DNA of 64,000 nucleotides from Bog-756 sp963812525 (GTDB taxonomy: Bacteria; Actinomycetota; Acidimicrobiia; Acidimicrobiales; RAAP-2). The stretch spans positions 62,001 through 126,000 of the forward strand of contig CAWEVL010000009.1 of the NCBI GenBank assembly GCA_963812525.1, read 5' to 3'. Each line of letters starts with the position of its first letter. The first letter of the stretch is position 1. The position numbers and the translations under genes were made by a program. Below the pieces are notes generated by a model. The model did no database searches. It saw only the letters and a program-made list of their open reading frames with translations, and was not told the origin of the DNA. Below, in pieces: positions 8,765-17,915 of the stretch.

Positions 8765-9181
8765 TAATGCTGAGGGCCAAGTGGCAGCGTTGGGACGGAA
8801 CCGGACGCGCTGATTGGGTCACAACCCCGTGGACTCTTCGGTGACCGAGACGATGACCACCCTCAAGGGCACGAGGACGGTCAAAACGAAGACGACGGGC
8901 GGGGCCGCGATTCTTCTGACCGTCAGGGTCGTTGCCGGATAGGTGAACGGGTGCACCAGTCGTGCCGATCAGGGATCACCCGTAGTTGTCTAGTGTCGAT
9001 GAAGGCGCTCGTTCTGCGGTTCTCAGCCAGGCGGGCTGAGGTGTGATGAGTCGCCCACAGGTCAATCGGTTGAGGGCCGAGGCACCCAGTTCGGTTGGCC
9101 CAACATTCAACTCCGAGTGCCGAGACCGGAGCTTGTCATCGGCCGCGTCCCCCGGGTGTCGAAGCAGTTTCACTGACCGAG
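8765..9181. other. intergenic region, no gene seen
   Basis: Only very short frames occur, for example 8841-8942 on the plus strand reading TVKTKTTGGAAILLTVRVV, which resembles the end of a secreted domain but has no ribosome site. CTGACCGTCAG near 8917 is a small palindrome. Confidence 0.35.
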
Positions 9182-10783
9182 TTATTGGTCATTCCGATGT
9201 CCGTGCTTGCCATGGGAGGGCGGTCCCCCGCCAGTCGTCGTGGTCGTCGTGGTCGTCGTGGTGGTCGTCGGGGGTGGAGGGGCCACCGCGACGGTGAGCA
9301 CGACGGAAGTGCCCAATCTGACTCGACCGATCGGGGACATGGAAATCACCGCGCCGGGCGATATGGTCGAAACTGCAGTCGTCTGCACGGACCTTAGGCC
9401 GAGCGATGAGAGCGCCGCTGCCACGGTTGCCGCTGGCTGCCCTTGCAGGGCGGCAGCGTTCACCGTCACATAACCCGAAGCGATGTCGAGCAGGACGCGT
9501 GAACCGGTGGGAATCGAGGTTCCTTGTCTGGGCACCTGTGACACCACTCGCCCGGCCCTCTGGTTCCCATCAACCAGACGCTCGTCGGCCCGTAGTCCGA
9601 GATGGTCCACGCTGGCCAGGGCTGCACTCGTCGTCAGGCCACTCAGCCCCGGCACTGACACGCGTGCCGGCCGGGCCCCAAGCCACAGCCCAGCCGCCGC
9701 CGCGGCCACAACCATAACCACCGCCGAGATCAGCACCCACCGCCTTCGTCGACGTGGCTTCTCTCGGGGTCCGTCAAGGACTGCGGAAGCCGATACGACC
9801 GCTGTGGGTCGGCGATCGGTCAGTGTCGGAGGGGATTCGCCGGCGAGCACGGATGGGCTACTGACCATTTGCGCGGTGGTGGCGCTGGCGCGAGCGAATG
9901 CCGGAGTAGAAGTCGTCTTCTGGTCCGTCCGAGAGGTACGTGGATGCACGGCATCGGGTATGGCCGTCGCCCGGAGTGCCACCTCGGTGGCGGTGGGTGG
10001 ACGCCGACTGGGGTCTTTGGCCAGCATCTGTGAGATGAACTCCGATACTTGGGGCGGCACATCCGGCGGCATCGCGGGAATCGGATCACTCACGTGGGCC
10101 ATGGCGATGGCCATCGACTCGTCGTAATCGAACGGCAGGTGGCCGGCGACACAGAAATAGGCCACGATGCCCAGGGCGTAGATATCTGATGCTGGTGAGG
10201 CCGGTTGTCCGGAGAGCTGTTCGGGGGACATGTAGCGAACGGTGCCGACCATGGTTCCAGTCTGCGTGAGCGATGTGGAGTCGAGAACTCGCACGATGCC
10301 GAAATCGGTGAGCTTGACGACTCCGTCTGTCCGCAGGAGGAGGTTGGCAGGCTTGATATCTCGGTGTATCAGGCCACAATCATGCGCATCCTGGAGGGCA
10401 ACGGCTGCCTGGGCGATGATATCGAGCGTCTCCGATGTCCCGAGGCGGAGCTCTCTGTGGAGTCGCTCCTCGAGTGACTCGCCGTGGACTAGCTCCATCA
10501 CGATGTAGGCCCGCTTGTTCCCATCGCTGCCGACTTCTTCCCCGTAGTCGTAGACCGAAGCAATGCCTGACGACGTCAAGCTCGCCACTGCCTGTGCCTC
10601 AACTTGAAATCGCTGACGAGTCACCTCATCACGAGCGAACTCGCTCCGAAGCACCTTCACCGCCACCTCTCGACGCAGGCGCTGGTCAGTGGCTCTCCAG
10701 ACGTCGCCCATTCCTCCGCTGGCGATAAGGTCAGTGAGAACATACCGGCCACCGAGGGCAGTTCTTCTTGAGATGGTGGTCAT
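9182..10783 (-). CDS. Ser/Thr protein kinase with PASTA repeats (PknB-like)
   Basis: This 533-residue protein has a complete Hanks-type kinase domain: glycine loop ASGGMGDVW (21-29), K43 in AVKVL, E62, catalytic HRDIKPAN (140-147), DFG (160-162) and GTVRYMSPEQ. A linker of about 80 residues leads to a basic run RRRRR, a membrane helix (about 350-370) and roughly two PASTA-like repeats outside the cell (VSVPGLSGLTTSAALASV and following). It ends in a run of 12 threonines and a His/Lys/Gly-rich tail. PASTA kinases sense cell-wall fragments and control growth and division. No cell-wall or phosphatase genes adjoin it, unlike the usual pknB operon, so it is probably an accessory kinase. Confidence 0.93.
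   Translation of the reverse strand: MTTISRRTALGGRYVLTDLIASGGMGDVWRATDQRLRREVAVKVLRSEFARDEVTRQRFQVEAQAVASLTSSGIASVYDYGEEVGSDGNKRAYIVMELVHGESLEERLHRELRLGTSETLDIIAQAAVALQDAHDCGLIHRDIKPANLLLRTDGVVKLTDFGIVRVLDSTSLTQTGTMVGTVRYMSPEQLSGQPASPASDIYALGIVAYFCVAGHLPFDYDESMAIAMAHVSDPIPAMPPDVPPQVSEFISQMLAKDPSRRPPTATEVALRATAIPDAVHPRTSRTDQKTTSTPAFARASATTAQMVSSPSVLAGESPPTLTDRRPTAVVSASAVLDGPREKPRRRRRWVLISAVVMVVAAAAAGLWLGARPARVSVPGLSGLTTSAALASVDHLGLRADERLVDGNQRAGRVVSQVPRQGTSIPTGSRVLLDIASGYVTVNAAALQGQPAATVAAALSSLGLRSVQTTAVSTISPGAVISMSPIGRVRLGTSVVLTVAVAPPPPTTTTTTTTTTTTGGGPPSHGKHGHRNDQ
9233..9268 (-). repeat. threonine-codon microsatellite in the kinase tail
   Basis: Twelve consecutive Thr codons (mostly ACG and ACC on the minus strand, seen as CGT/GGT triplets on the plus strand) encode the Thr run at the end of the kinase. 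Such triplet tracts can change length by slippage without shifting frame. Confidence 0.8.
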
Positions 10784-11116
10784 TGCAGGATCACCTCCGG
10801 CTCAACGCGCTCACTCCATTGGCCCAACCAGGTCGCTATGGCCTATTCGACCAGGGCAAGGACATGATACGTCCGGTCTGGTTTGACCCTGGCCGGCCGT
10901 CGTCGGCGATGAGGGTGCGCCGGAGAAGCAACTCCCAGGCCTTGACTGGTGCGGTGGCGACCGACATTCGGGCCGGTGGCTTGCCGGTGCAGGAGGGTCC
11001 CCGACCTGCCGTCACCTGTCGTCGTCCTCTGAAAGGCCAGCGAGCGCGCCGTTCGCCGAGTAATCCACAGGTGAACGGGGTACAGATCATTGGATCAGCA
11101 AAGCGAATGGAGTGCA
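10784..11116. other. divergent intergenic region between kinase and STAS genes
   Basis: No gene is supported. The region should hold the promoters of both divergent genes, but I see no clear consensus boxes. Confidence 0.4.
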
Positions 11117-11515
11117 ATGATGACTGTCAGGGTACCGGCCCCCTCCGACCGAGACACTGAACCTGCAGCATGGTTTACCGCCACCGTCCATCCCGACGGC
11201 CGAGTCGTCTTGTCCGGTGAGCTCGACGTCGCCGGCCTCGACGCCTTCCGAGTCGCGCTCGATCAGGTCATCGGCGATCCGGGGGGGCTGATCCGCATCG
11301 ACGCCGCACGGCTTTCGTTCATCGACTCGACCGCGGTATCCGAGCTGCTCCGCTACCAGCTGGCCGCCACCGTCCGGCGAAGCTGGCTGGTCCTCGAGCA
11401 GATGTCTCGACCGGTCGCCCAGGTGCTCGACCTCTTCGATCTGCGCCATATCTTTATGGCCCCCGTCGAGCTCAGCGCCTCACGGCCCGCAGCGGGCGGG
11501 GCGTGCGTGTCGTGA
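11117..11515 (+). CDS. STAS-domain anti-sigma-factor antagonist-like protein
   Basis: The start ATG (11117) is preceded by GGAG at six bases and gives 132 residues. The body matches a STAS domain: GRVVLSGELDVAG, then RIDAARLSFIDSTAVSELL, where the Ser/Thr of SFIDSTAV is the usual phosphorylation site of SpoIIAA-type antagonists. These proteins bind or release anti-sigma kinases to control alternative sigma factors. No anti-sigma kinase or sigma gene is adjacent. The divergent Ser/Thr kinase could in principle act on it, which is speculation. Confidence 0.85.
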   Translation: MMTVRVPAPSDRDTEPAAWFTATVHPDGRVVLSGELDVAGLDAFRVALDQVIGDPGGLIRIDAARLSFIDSTAVSELLRYQLAATVRRSWLVLEQMSRPVAQVLDLFDLRHIFMAPVELSASRPAAGGACVS

Positions 11516-11765
11516 TCCTCACGCTGCTCGGCACCTTGACATCGCTCGCTCGAGAGCCCTTATCCGGCGCTCGAGACACATCGGCCTCGGTTCGGCCAAC
11601 GAGCTGCAGCTGCGACGCTGGTCGCACCTAGCAGCATCAGCGGAACCACTCCACCGAGCCGGCTGACCCGAGCCGCGGTCGGATCCCAGGGCTGAACGAG
11701 GGAGGGCGTCGCTGGCGCACATCGTTCACCGGTTTTGATCTCACCGTTGAGGGTAAGAAGCCTGG

Positions 11766-12323
11766 GTGGGAGTTGAGCTGCCTCAGACCGATGGTCTGCT
11801 GCAAGGGGTCAAGGTGTCTCCACGGCAGGCCAAGGACGACCCGGGTCGATCCGAGTCCGAGGAGGAGCGGGACGATCGCAACGTGGCCGAACTGCTCCAA
11901 GAGCTGAGGGTGGCCAGTATCGGGGTCCAGGTGCTCTTCGGGTTCCTGCTCTCCCTGCCGTTCAGCGCCCGGTTCGGGCGACTCGATCTGAACCAGCGAC
12001 ACCTCTATCTCGCCGTGGTCCTGTTGGCTGCGTCGTCGACCGCCCAGCTGTCTGCGCCTGTGGCCTACCACCGAATGGTCTTCCGCCGGCACCGGAAGGC
12101 GCAGCTGCTGCGCGTGGCCAACGTGCTCGCACTTACCGGTTTGGCCACCGTGGGGTTGGCGATCTGTGGTGCAGTACTTCTGATCGCGAGCACAGTTGTC
12201 ACGGGGCTCGCCGTGCCCCTCATCGCCGTCGGGTCCGCACTCATGTTCCTGGGACTGTGGCTGGTGTTGCCCTTGGCCGGGCGACACGCCGCCGCTCGGA
12301 GCTTGGCGACTGCGCGGACGTGA
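11766..12323 (+). CDS. DUF6328 membrane protein
   Basis: Starting at GTG 11766, this 185-residue protein has an acidic N-terminus (SESEEERDDRNVAELLQELR) followed by GVQVLFGFLLSLPF, the pattern of the actinobacterial DUF6328 family. About four membrane helices follow (roughly 51-66, 78-95, 115-138, 142-165), and it ends in a basic tail. The function of the family is unknown. It stands alone and is followed at once by a strong hairpin. Confidence 0.8.
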   Translation: MGVELPQTDGLLQGVKVSPRQAKDDPGRSESEEERDDRNVAELLQELRVASIGVQVLFGFLLSLPFSARFGRLDLNQRHLYLAVVLLAASSTAQLSAPVAYHRMVFRRHRKAQLLRVANVLALTGLATVGLAICGAVLLIASTVVTGLAVPLIAVGSALMFLGLWLVLPLAGRHAAARSLATART

Positions 12324-12324
12324 C

Positions 12325-12353
12325 TTCGCTCGGGGGGAGGCGCTCCGAGCGAA
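12325..12353 (+). terminator. hairpin after the DUF6328 gene
   Basis: TTCGCTCGG pairs perfectly with CCGAGCGAA over 9 bp around an 11-base loop, beginning two bases after the stop codon. There is no T-run. Confidence 0.5.
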
Positions 12354-12575
12354 CGCAGTCTCAGGCGCGCCGGCCGGACCGTTCGGTTGACCGGCGTCGT
12401 CGTGCACGCCACCCGACACCCCTGACCCACGGCTCGGCCAGGCCGAGCGCAGCCGCCCGAGCCGAGAGGCGGCGCACGTCTCTGCGTCGGCGGTTCCCGA
12501 ACGTGCCGTGACCGGACCCTTGGGAACGGCCAGCGGACACTGGCGCCGGCCCACTCCGGGGGCCAAGATGGCCGG

Positions 12576-13163
12576 ATGACCCCTGCGGGCATCACCGGCC
12601 TGCTGCTGACCCCGGGGGCCGGTGCGGGCCGTGACCAGCCGGCACTGGTGGCCGTCGGCGAGGCGGTGACCGGGCGCGGTCTGGCCGTGGAACGGATCGA
12701 GTTCCCCGGACGGACGGCCGGCCGGCGTCGGCCCGATCCGCCGGAGGTGTGCATCGGGTCGGTACGGACGGCCACCTCGGGGCTCGCTGAGCGGCTCGGC
12801 GTGCCCACCTCCGCCATCGCAGTGGGCGGTCGATCCATGGGCGGCCGGATGTGCTCGATGGCGGCTGCGCAGGGCCTGGAGGTGGCCGCCCTGGTCCTCA
12901 TCAGCTACCCGCTTCATCCGGCGGCGGCGCCCGAACGGCTCCGGACCGGACACTTCCCCGCCCTCGACGTGCCCTGTCTCTTCGTCAGCGGGCGTCGGGA
13001 CGCCCTTGGCACCCCCGACGAGATCGAACGCGAGACCGCCGCCATCCCCGGGCCGGTCACCCTGGTCTTCGTGGACGGCGACCACTCACTCCGGCGGCGC
13101 GACGCCGAGGTCGCCGAGATCGTCGCCGACTGGCTCACCGACACCAACACCGACTCCGGATGA
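12576..13163 (+). CDS. alpha/beta hydrolase of the KANSL3/Tex30-like type
   Basis: The 195-residue protein has an N-terminal GLLLTPGAGAGRDQP turn, the nucleophile elbow GGRSMGGRM with the Ser as nucleophile, a candidate acid in VSGRRDALGTPDE, and a catalytic His in VDGDHSL. This is the small dienelactone-hydrolase-like branch known in bacteria as KANSL3/Tex30-type hydrolases. The cellular substrate is unknown. It is flanked by a gap of about 250 bases upstream and converges with the TMEM175 gene. Confidence 0.82.
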   Translation: MTPAGITGLLLTPGAGAGRDQPALVAVGEAVTGRGLAVERIEFPGRTAGRRRPDPPEVCIGSVRTATSGLAERLGVPTSAIAVGGRSMGGRMCSMAAAQGLEVAALVLISYPLHPAAAPERLRTGHFPALDVPCLFVSGRRDALGTPDEIERETAAIPGPVTLVFVDGDHSLRRRDAEVAEIVADWLTDTNTDSG

Positions 13164-13297
13164 GGAACGGCACACGACGCTGAGGACCGGCGCGACAATC
13201 GGATCGCCACCCAGCTGGGCCATTGGGGAGGCCTCCACAAAGGTGCTTTCGGTCTCCGGGATCCGGTCGCCACCCCGACCTGCTGGCATTGGGTTGG

Positions 13298-13918
13298 TCA
13301 GGTGGTCCTGGTAAGCCTGCGGTCAGGGATGAACCAGATCAACGAGACCGAGAAGTAGCAGGCGTAGGCCAGATACGGACTGACGAACGCGAGACCGATG
13401 CCTGCCGCGTAGATGAGGGGTGAGACGATCCCCTTCACGTCCTTGCCGACGGCGGCCACCATGTCAGGGTCGGCAGGGTTGGCGCGCAGTATGGACCGCA
13501 CGAGTGCGAAGTAGGCCAAGGCCGCACCGAGTGCGACGGCACCGTAGGTGGCGGCCGGAAGAGGGTGGCCGTGCGAGGTCCCCACCCAGTCGGTGGCAAA
13601 AGGGATGAGCGACAGCCAGAACAAAAGCAGCAGGTTCGTCCACATCACCGAGGCGTTGATCCGTCGGGTCGCCCTCAGGAGATGGTGGTGGTTGTTCCAA
13701 TAGATGCCGATCATGGAAAAGCTCAGGGCGTAGACGAGCAACGACGGCCACAGGCTTGCCAGTCCGTGGAGGTCGGCGGTGACCGGGGCCTTCAACTGGA
13801 AGGCCATGATCGTGATGATCACGGCCATGACGCCGTCGCTGAATCCCTCGAGACGATGGGTGTGGATGGTGCGATCCTCGCCGGACGAGGTGTCGGCGTC
13901 CATCGAGCCCCCGCTCAT
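13298..13918 (-). CDS. TMEM175-family (DUF1211) potassium channel-like protein
   Basis: From the ATG at 13918 the protein has 206 residues. HRLEGFSDGVMAVIITIMAF near residues 21-40 contains the R-x3-F-S-D motif of TMEM175 channels, with the conserved Ile residues that line the pore in bacterial members. Six membrane helices are predicted, including SMIGIYWNNHHHLL in helix 3. Bacterial TMEM175 forms tetrameric, weakly selective K+ channels. The start is not certain: the ATG at 13903 has a better G-rich leader. Confidence 0.85.
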   Translation of the reverse strand: MSGGSMDADTSSGEDRTIHTHRLEGFSDGVMAVIITIMAFQLKAPVTADLHGLASLWPSLLVYALSFSMIGIYWNNHHHLLRATRRINASVMWTNLLLLFWLSLIPFATDWVGTSHGHPLPAATYGAVALGAALAYFALVRSILRANPADPDMVAAVGKDVKGIVSPLIYAAGIGLAFVSPYLAYACYFSVSLIWFIPDRRLTRTT

Positions 13919-14452
13919 CGGTTGAGGAAGCCGCCGGCGGCGAGGTGAACGACGCCGGCGCACCGGTGCTCAACGGCGACCTCGGCGAACGGCACGGTCG
14001 CATGCTACCCGTACCCATGGGGGTGACTGGTCGACCGGTGAAGCTGATCGGCGGCGTCGACCGGACAACCCGGACCGCGGATCTCGGGATGGTCGAGCTG
14101 ACGCCTGGGGCGCTCGGCCTGGATGTTGAGGGTGGGTTGATCGCCCTCAGCTCACGCGGGCTGAGGACCGAGTGACCCGGCTGAGCGGGTACCCAGCCGG
14201 TCGGCTCAGATGCTCGATGGGCACGAGGCGGAGCGGCGCCCTTGAGAATTGTTCGTACCTCGAGCCGGTCATGAAGAAGCGGGCATCGAGCTGGCGCAAC
14301 CGCCGGCTACCGTGCCGATGGTCGCCTCGTTCAGCAAAGTGGCTGAGGCCCCCGAGCACGACGTGTGCGGACCGGCAGGGGATTGGCGTCTCGGATGCCA
14401 ACCATCCCCACCCGATGCAGGGCCGGCGACGCTCGGGGCATCGAGAACGCAG
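13919..14452. other. intergenic region, no supported gene
   Basis: A GTG-started plus-strand frame (13945-14175) has no motif and weak coding character. Nothing else is visible. Confidence 0.35.
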
Positions 14453-15031
14453 TTAGAACCAGTGCATCCATGGGTGGTTGTGACGCCAGATGACGGCTGA
14501 CACCTTCCCGATGATGTTGCCCCCGGGTACCGTGCCCCAAGCGCGGCTGTCTTCGGAATCATTGCGGCAGTCGCCCATGACGAAGTACTGGCCGGCCGGG
14601 ATGGTCGTCGGATGAATGTTGGCGGCGGCCTGGTAACAGGCACCCGTCAACTCGGGTAACCAGGGCTGGGTAATCGGTTTACCGTCGATCAAGATCGTGT
14701 CGCCGACGGACGAGATCACTTCACCCGGAAGGCCGATCACCCTCTTCACCAGGACGGGGTATTGGGGGTCGTCGTCACCCGGCGCACGGTTGAACACGAC
14801 AATGTCGCCCCGATGGATGGTGGACGACAGTTTGTCCACGGCGATCCGGTCCCCGATCTGCAAGGTGGGGATCATCGAGCCGGATGGGACGATGTAGTCC
14901 TGGACGGCGTACGCCCTGATGCTGAACGACAGGATTCCGACCGCGGCGATCATGGCGAACAGGGACAGGGCGCCCCTGATCGTCGGTTGTCGAATCTTGA
15001 GCAGCCGATTGCCCTCTCCGCCCGTGCCCAT
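14453..15031 (-). CDS. lepB: signal peptidase I
   Basis: This 192-residue type I signal peptidase has an N-terminal membrane anchor (about 19-41), then VPSGSMIPTLQIGDRI with catalytic Ser52 and VLVKRVIGLPGE with catalytic Lys96. The C-terminal GDCRNDSEDSR and WGTVPGGNIIGK blocks are the usual boxes D and E. It removes signal peptides from exported proteins on the outer face of the membrane. I chose the ATG at 15031; upstream codons in frame lack coding character. Actinobacteria often carry lepB near rplS and ribonuclease HII, but neither is here, so this is probably an additional copy. Confidence 0.92.
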   Translation of the reverse strand: MGTGGEGNRLLKIRQPTIRGALSLFAMIAAVGILSFSIRAYAVQDYIVPSGSMIPTLQIGDRIAVDKLSSTIHRGDIVVFNRAPGDDDPQYPVLVKRVIGLPGEVISSVGDTILIDGKPITQPWLPELTGACYQAAANIHPTTIPAGQYFVMGDCRNDSEDSRAWGTVPGGNIIGKVSAVIWRHNHPWMHWF

Positions 15032-15329
15032 GGGACCTATCGTCGCATACCCGGCCTGGCCGGTCAGTCCTGGGCGGAGATCGCTGGCGGGAGCCAAGCC
15101 CATCGAGCCCTGCCGAGCGGGAACGTGGTGCCTCAGGGTCAGCGCAAGGCCAGCCCCAGCGGGAGCGGGGAGCCAACGCCACTCGGGAGCTCCCGTTGGA
15201 GCCTGAGGGCCCGGTCAAGGAGATCAGACCGGCCTCAGCTCAGTGAGTGGAGGCCGTCCAGCCGCTCGCAGTGGAGCTGAGGTCCCGGGCGGCCCTTGGG
15301 CCGCGGCTGGGCGCGTCCGGTCCGCAGGA

Positions 15330-16733
15330 TCAATCCGTCGTGTCGGCGGGATCGTCGAGATACGAGGGATTGACCACCAGGAGTTGGTCGCGCACCCCTT
15401 CGGCCAACACCGCCCCCACGTCGGGAAGATCATCGTCATACCGACCGGCTCGGATGGCCGAGGCCATCGTCGCCTCGTCGGGAATTCCGAGGGTCAGGAG
15501 GCGCTCGGCGTGGGCCGCCAGTGCCGCGGGGCCCAGGGCCAACTCACGGCGGACCATGGCCAGCACGTTGCGGGCGACGCGCGCCTCGAATCGAGCAGCC
15601 CCTTGGGACGAAGTCATGACTTTGGTATCGAGATAGTCGCCCACTGCTTCCACCAGCTCGTCGATCGAGGGCCGGCCGAACAGCGGGTTCGTCCGGGAGG
15701 GGGACCTGAGCCGGGTCTCCCCGGTCCCATCGCCACCCAGCGGCCCGGGCACCGCCGGCATGGCCGCCCCCATCAGGCCCAGTAGGTCCCACTCGCTCTC
15801 GCAGACCCGCCTCCCGATGGCGGCCAGTTCCACCGACCGGGTGGTCCCGCTCAGGTGTGATGACACCTGCAGCAGGCAGATCACCGCCCACTTGACGGTG
15901 GCGTACGCCTCCCACCACCGGACCCGGTCGACGTCCACCGTCCGCCCACCGGCTGAGGCGTATGCGGTCAGAAACTGGTCGAGCCCGCCGAATCCGCCGA
16001 CCCGGCCCGGACCGCCGAAACGCCAGGCCCTGGCACACAGCCACCCGATGTCCTCCGCCGGATCTCCCCGGTGGGCGAGCTCCCAATCGAGCACGCCCCG
16101 CAGCCCACCCTCGTCGACCAGAAAGTTGCCCATCCGAAAGTCACCGTGGACCACGACGGACTCGTCCATGGGGGGTCTGCTGCCGGCCAGCCACCGGGCG
16201 CCCAGCTCCAGGACGGGCCGGACCTCGTGGAGCGCATCGAGGACATCGAGGGGCCGGCCTAGCGGGTCAGCACTCGGCAATCCGGGGACCGACGCTGGAT
16301 CGATGGAGTGGACGGCGGCAAGCGCCCGGCCAGCCTGGTCGGTCAGGGCCGGTCGCGCGGCGGCGAACTCCTGGTCCCGGAGAATGCGTCGAGGGACAGT
16401 CTCTCCGGCGAGCCGATCGACCACCAGCCACCCGGGTCGGAGTCCGTCAGGAGCCCCGGCGGCCACCACTCCAGGCACCGGAACCCCGGCCTGGCGGGCC
16501 GCCCGCAGCAGGCATGCCTCCACCTGGACGTCGGGACCCTGGGCCGAGCCCTCCCCCGGGACGGCTCCCCTCGCCCGTTGCAGGATGAGCGCTCGCACTT
16601 CCCCCGAGGGTGTCTCGAGATCAAAGGCGCTGGTGACCCGGGACGCCCCGCCCGAGAGGCGGCGCACTCGTGCCACCCGACCGCCGAGTGCGGCACCCAG
16701 TTGCTCGGCTACCTCGGCGGCGTCCACGCTCAC
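15330..16733 (-). CDS. aminoglycoside-phosphotransferase-fold kinase fused to DUF6285
   Basis: This 467-residue protein has an APH-type kinase domain (about 1-300) with VVHGDFRMGNFLVD (H196, D198, N203) and VLDWE (D216), the catalytic and metal-binding residues. It resembles the FadE36-like phosphotransferases found near acyl-CoA genes in actinobacteria. Residues about 354-450 (RPSIDELVEAVGDYLDTKV, RFEARVARNVLAMVRRELAL) match DUF6285, which usually exists as a separate small protein encoded beside such kinases. Here the two are fused. It follows the DUF7064-type gene by 24 bases and is co-transcribed with it. The substrate is unknown. Confidence 0.85.
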   Translation of the reverse strand: MSVDAAEVAEQLGAALGGRVARVRRLSGGASRVTSAFDLETPSGEVRALILQRARGAVPGEGSAQGPDVQVEACLLRAARQAGVPVPGVVAAGAPDGLRPGWLVVDRLAGETVPRRILRDQEFAAARPALTDQAGRALAAVHSIDPASVPGLPSADPLGRPLDVLDALHEVRPVLELGARWLAGSRPPMDESVVVHGDFRMGNFLVDEGGLRGVLDWELAHRGDPAEDIGWLCARAWRFGGPGRVGGFGGLDQFLTAYASAGGRTVDVDRVRWWEAYATVKWAVICLLQVSSHLSGTTRSVELAAIGRRVCESEWDLLGLMGAAMPAVPGPLGGDGTGETRLRSPSRTNPLFGRPSIDELVEAVGDYLDTKVMTSSQGAARFEARVARNVLAMVRRELALGPAALAAHAERLLTLGIPDEATMASAIRAGRYDDDLPDVGAVLAEGVRDQLLVVNPSYLDDPADTTD

Positions 16734-16757
16734 CGGCGCACCCTATCCACTGATCAC

Positions 16758-17810
16758 CTACTCCACCGGAACGGTGGGTCTCCCGTCGTCGTCGACCTGG
16801 TGGAGGTACTCGGCGATCCCGTACCCGGTTGCCGTGTCGCCGCTGTCGGTACGACAGGTCCACCGGGTCAGGCCCTCGTTGACCACCGTGCCTCCCGACC
16901 TTCCGATGTCTGCCACTCGCAGAACCTCGCCGGTCAGCCGGTACCGGCGCGCTCGCTTGTCCACGACGACGGCGTGGACGACCCGCTGGGTCAGTCCGTC
17001 GTCGCCGAGTTCGGTCCGCAGCTGCCACTCCTTGATACTGGTCACCTCGCCGTCGACGGACACCCAGCCGCGGTGCAGGTCGCCGGCTGCCGTGCCGAGG
17101 CGGATTCCGCCGAAGTGCATCGACTCTCCGATGTTGATGCTGAACCACCGCCACATCGGGGGACCCGCCCAGCGGCGCGGACCCCATGAACGATCGCGGT
17201 TGCCGTGGGCACCGCTCCAGGTGTGGGGAACTCCATCGATCGTCATCGAACCCGTCCACCGACCGGCCTGTTCGAGATGGCCCTTGCCGGTCGTGCCCGC
17301 GGCCGCCGCAGCCTGATCACTCCGGGGCCCAGCCGTCCCCTGTCCGTCGGTGCCCACCGCGGGGGAGACGGCATCGAACTGTACGTTCACGGCCAGGCGG
17401 ACCGGGCGAGCCGCTCCGTCCCACGAATGGCAGGTGCGCGCCACCGCGTCGACGTCAGCTTCGATGCGCCATGTCTTCAGGGCGTCGACCAACTCGTAGC
17501 GGACGCCGCCCACCACCAAGGGCGCCCCCACCATCTCGTGCTGGTCGACGACGTGCCGGTACTCAGCGAGCTCTCCCCCTGGGAGCCACGCCGAAAGGCC
17601 GACGTCCATCGTGCCCTCGTTGGGTCGGATCCCGATCCGGGTGAAGAAGCCGCTGTCGGACGCCGGGTCATAGGCATTGAAGTAGTACGACTCGCTCCAG
17701 GCGGCATCCGATTCGACCGGGTGGGCGTAGTCGTGGCGGGGTCCGAGGATCGGCACGGACCCAACTCTTGCCGAAATTTCCGCACGACGCTCGACCGGTT
17801 CCCCAGCCAC
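16758..17810 (-). CDS. lipocalin/CrtC-like protein (DUF7064/DUF7065 type)
   Basis: This 350-residue protein has no signal peptide. Its opening (WSESYYFNAYDPASDSGFFTRIGIRPNEG) and its GAHGNRDRSWGPRRW motif (about 207-221) match the actinobacterial DUF7065/DUF7064 proteins, which have a double lipocalin fold like hydroxyneurosporene synthase. A low-complexity insert rich in Ala and Gly lies near 150-185. These genes commonly accompany APH-type kinases and acyl-CoA enzymes, as here, where the fusion kinase follows 24 bases downstream. A role in binding or modifying a hydrophobic molecule is likely but unproven. Confidence 0.78.
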   Translation of the reverse strand: MAGEPVERRAEISARVGSVPILGPRHDYAHPVESDAAWSESYYFNAYDPASDSGFFTRIGIRPNEGTMDVGLSAWLPGGELAEYRHVVDQHEMVGAPLVVGGVRYELVDALKTWRIEADVDAVARTCHSWDGAARPVRLAVNVQFDAVSPAVGTDGQGTAGPRSDQAAAAAGTTGKGHLEQAGRWTGSMTIDGVPHTWSGAHGNRDRSWGPRRWAGPPMWRWFSINIGESMHFGGIRLGTAAGDLHRGWVSVDGEVTSIKEWQLRTELGDDGLTQRVVHAVVVDKRARRYRLTGEVLRVADIGRSGGTVVNEGLTRWTCRTDSGDTATGYGIAEYLHQVDDDGRPTVPVE

Positions 17811-17915
17811 TGGAAGGACCCGTCCCCCCGCCCATCTGCCCGACCGAGCCGTGACACCGTCACCCGCTCGCCAACGGCACTAGAAGGTTGGCCCATCGGC
17901 GGGCATACTGGCACG

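Noticed and set aside
13945..14175. 76-codon plus-strand frame starting GTG
   Set aside because: No ribosome site, no motif and a composition like the surrounding gap; it could be real but I cannot support it.
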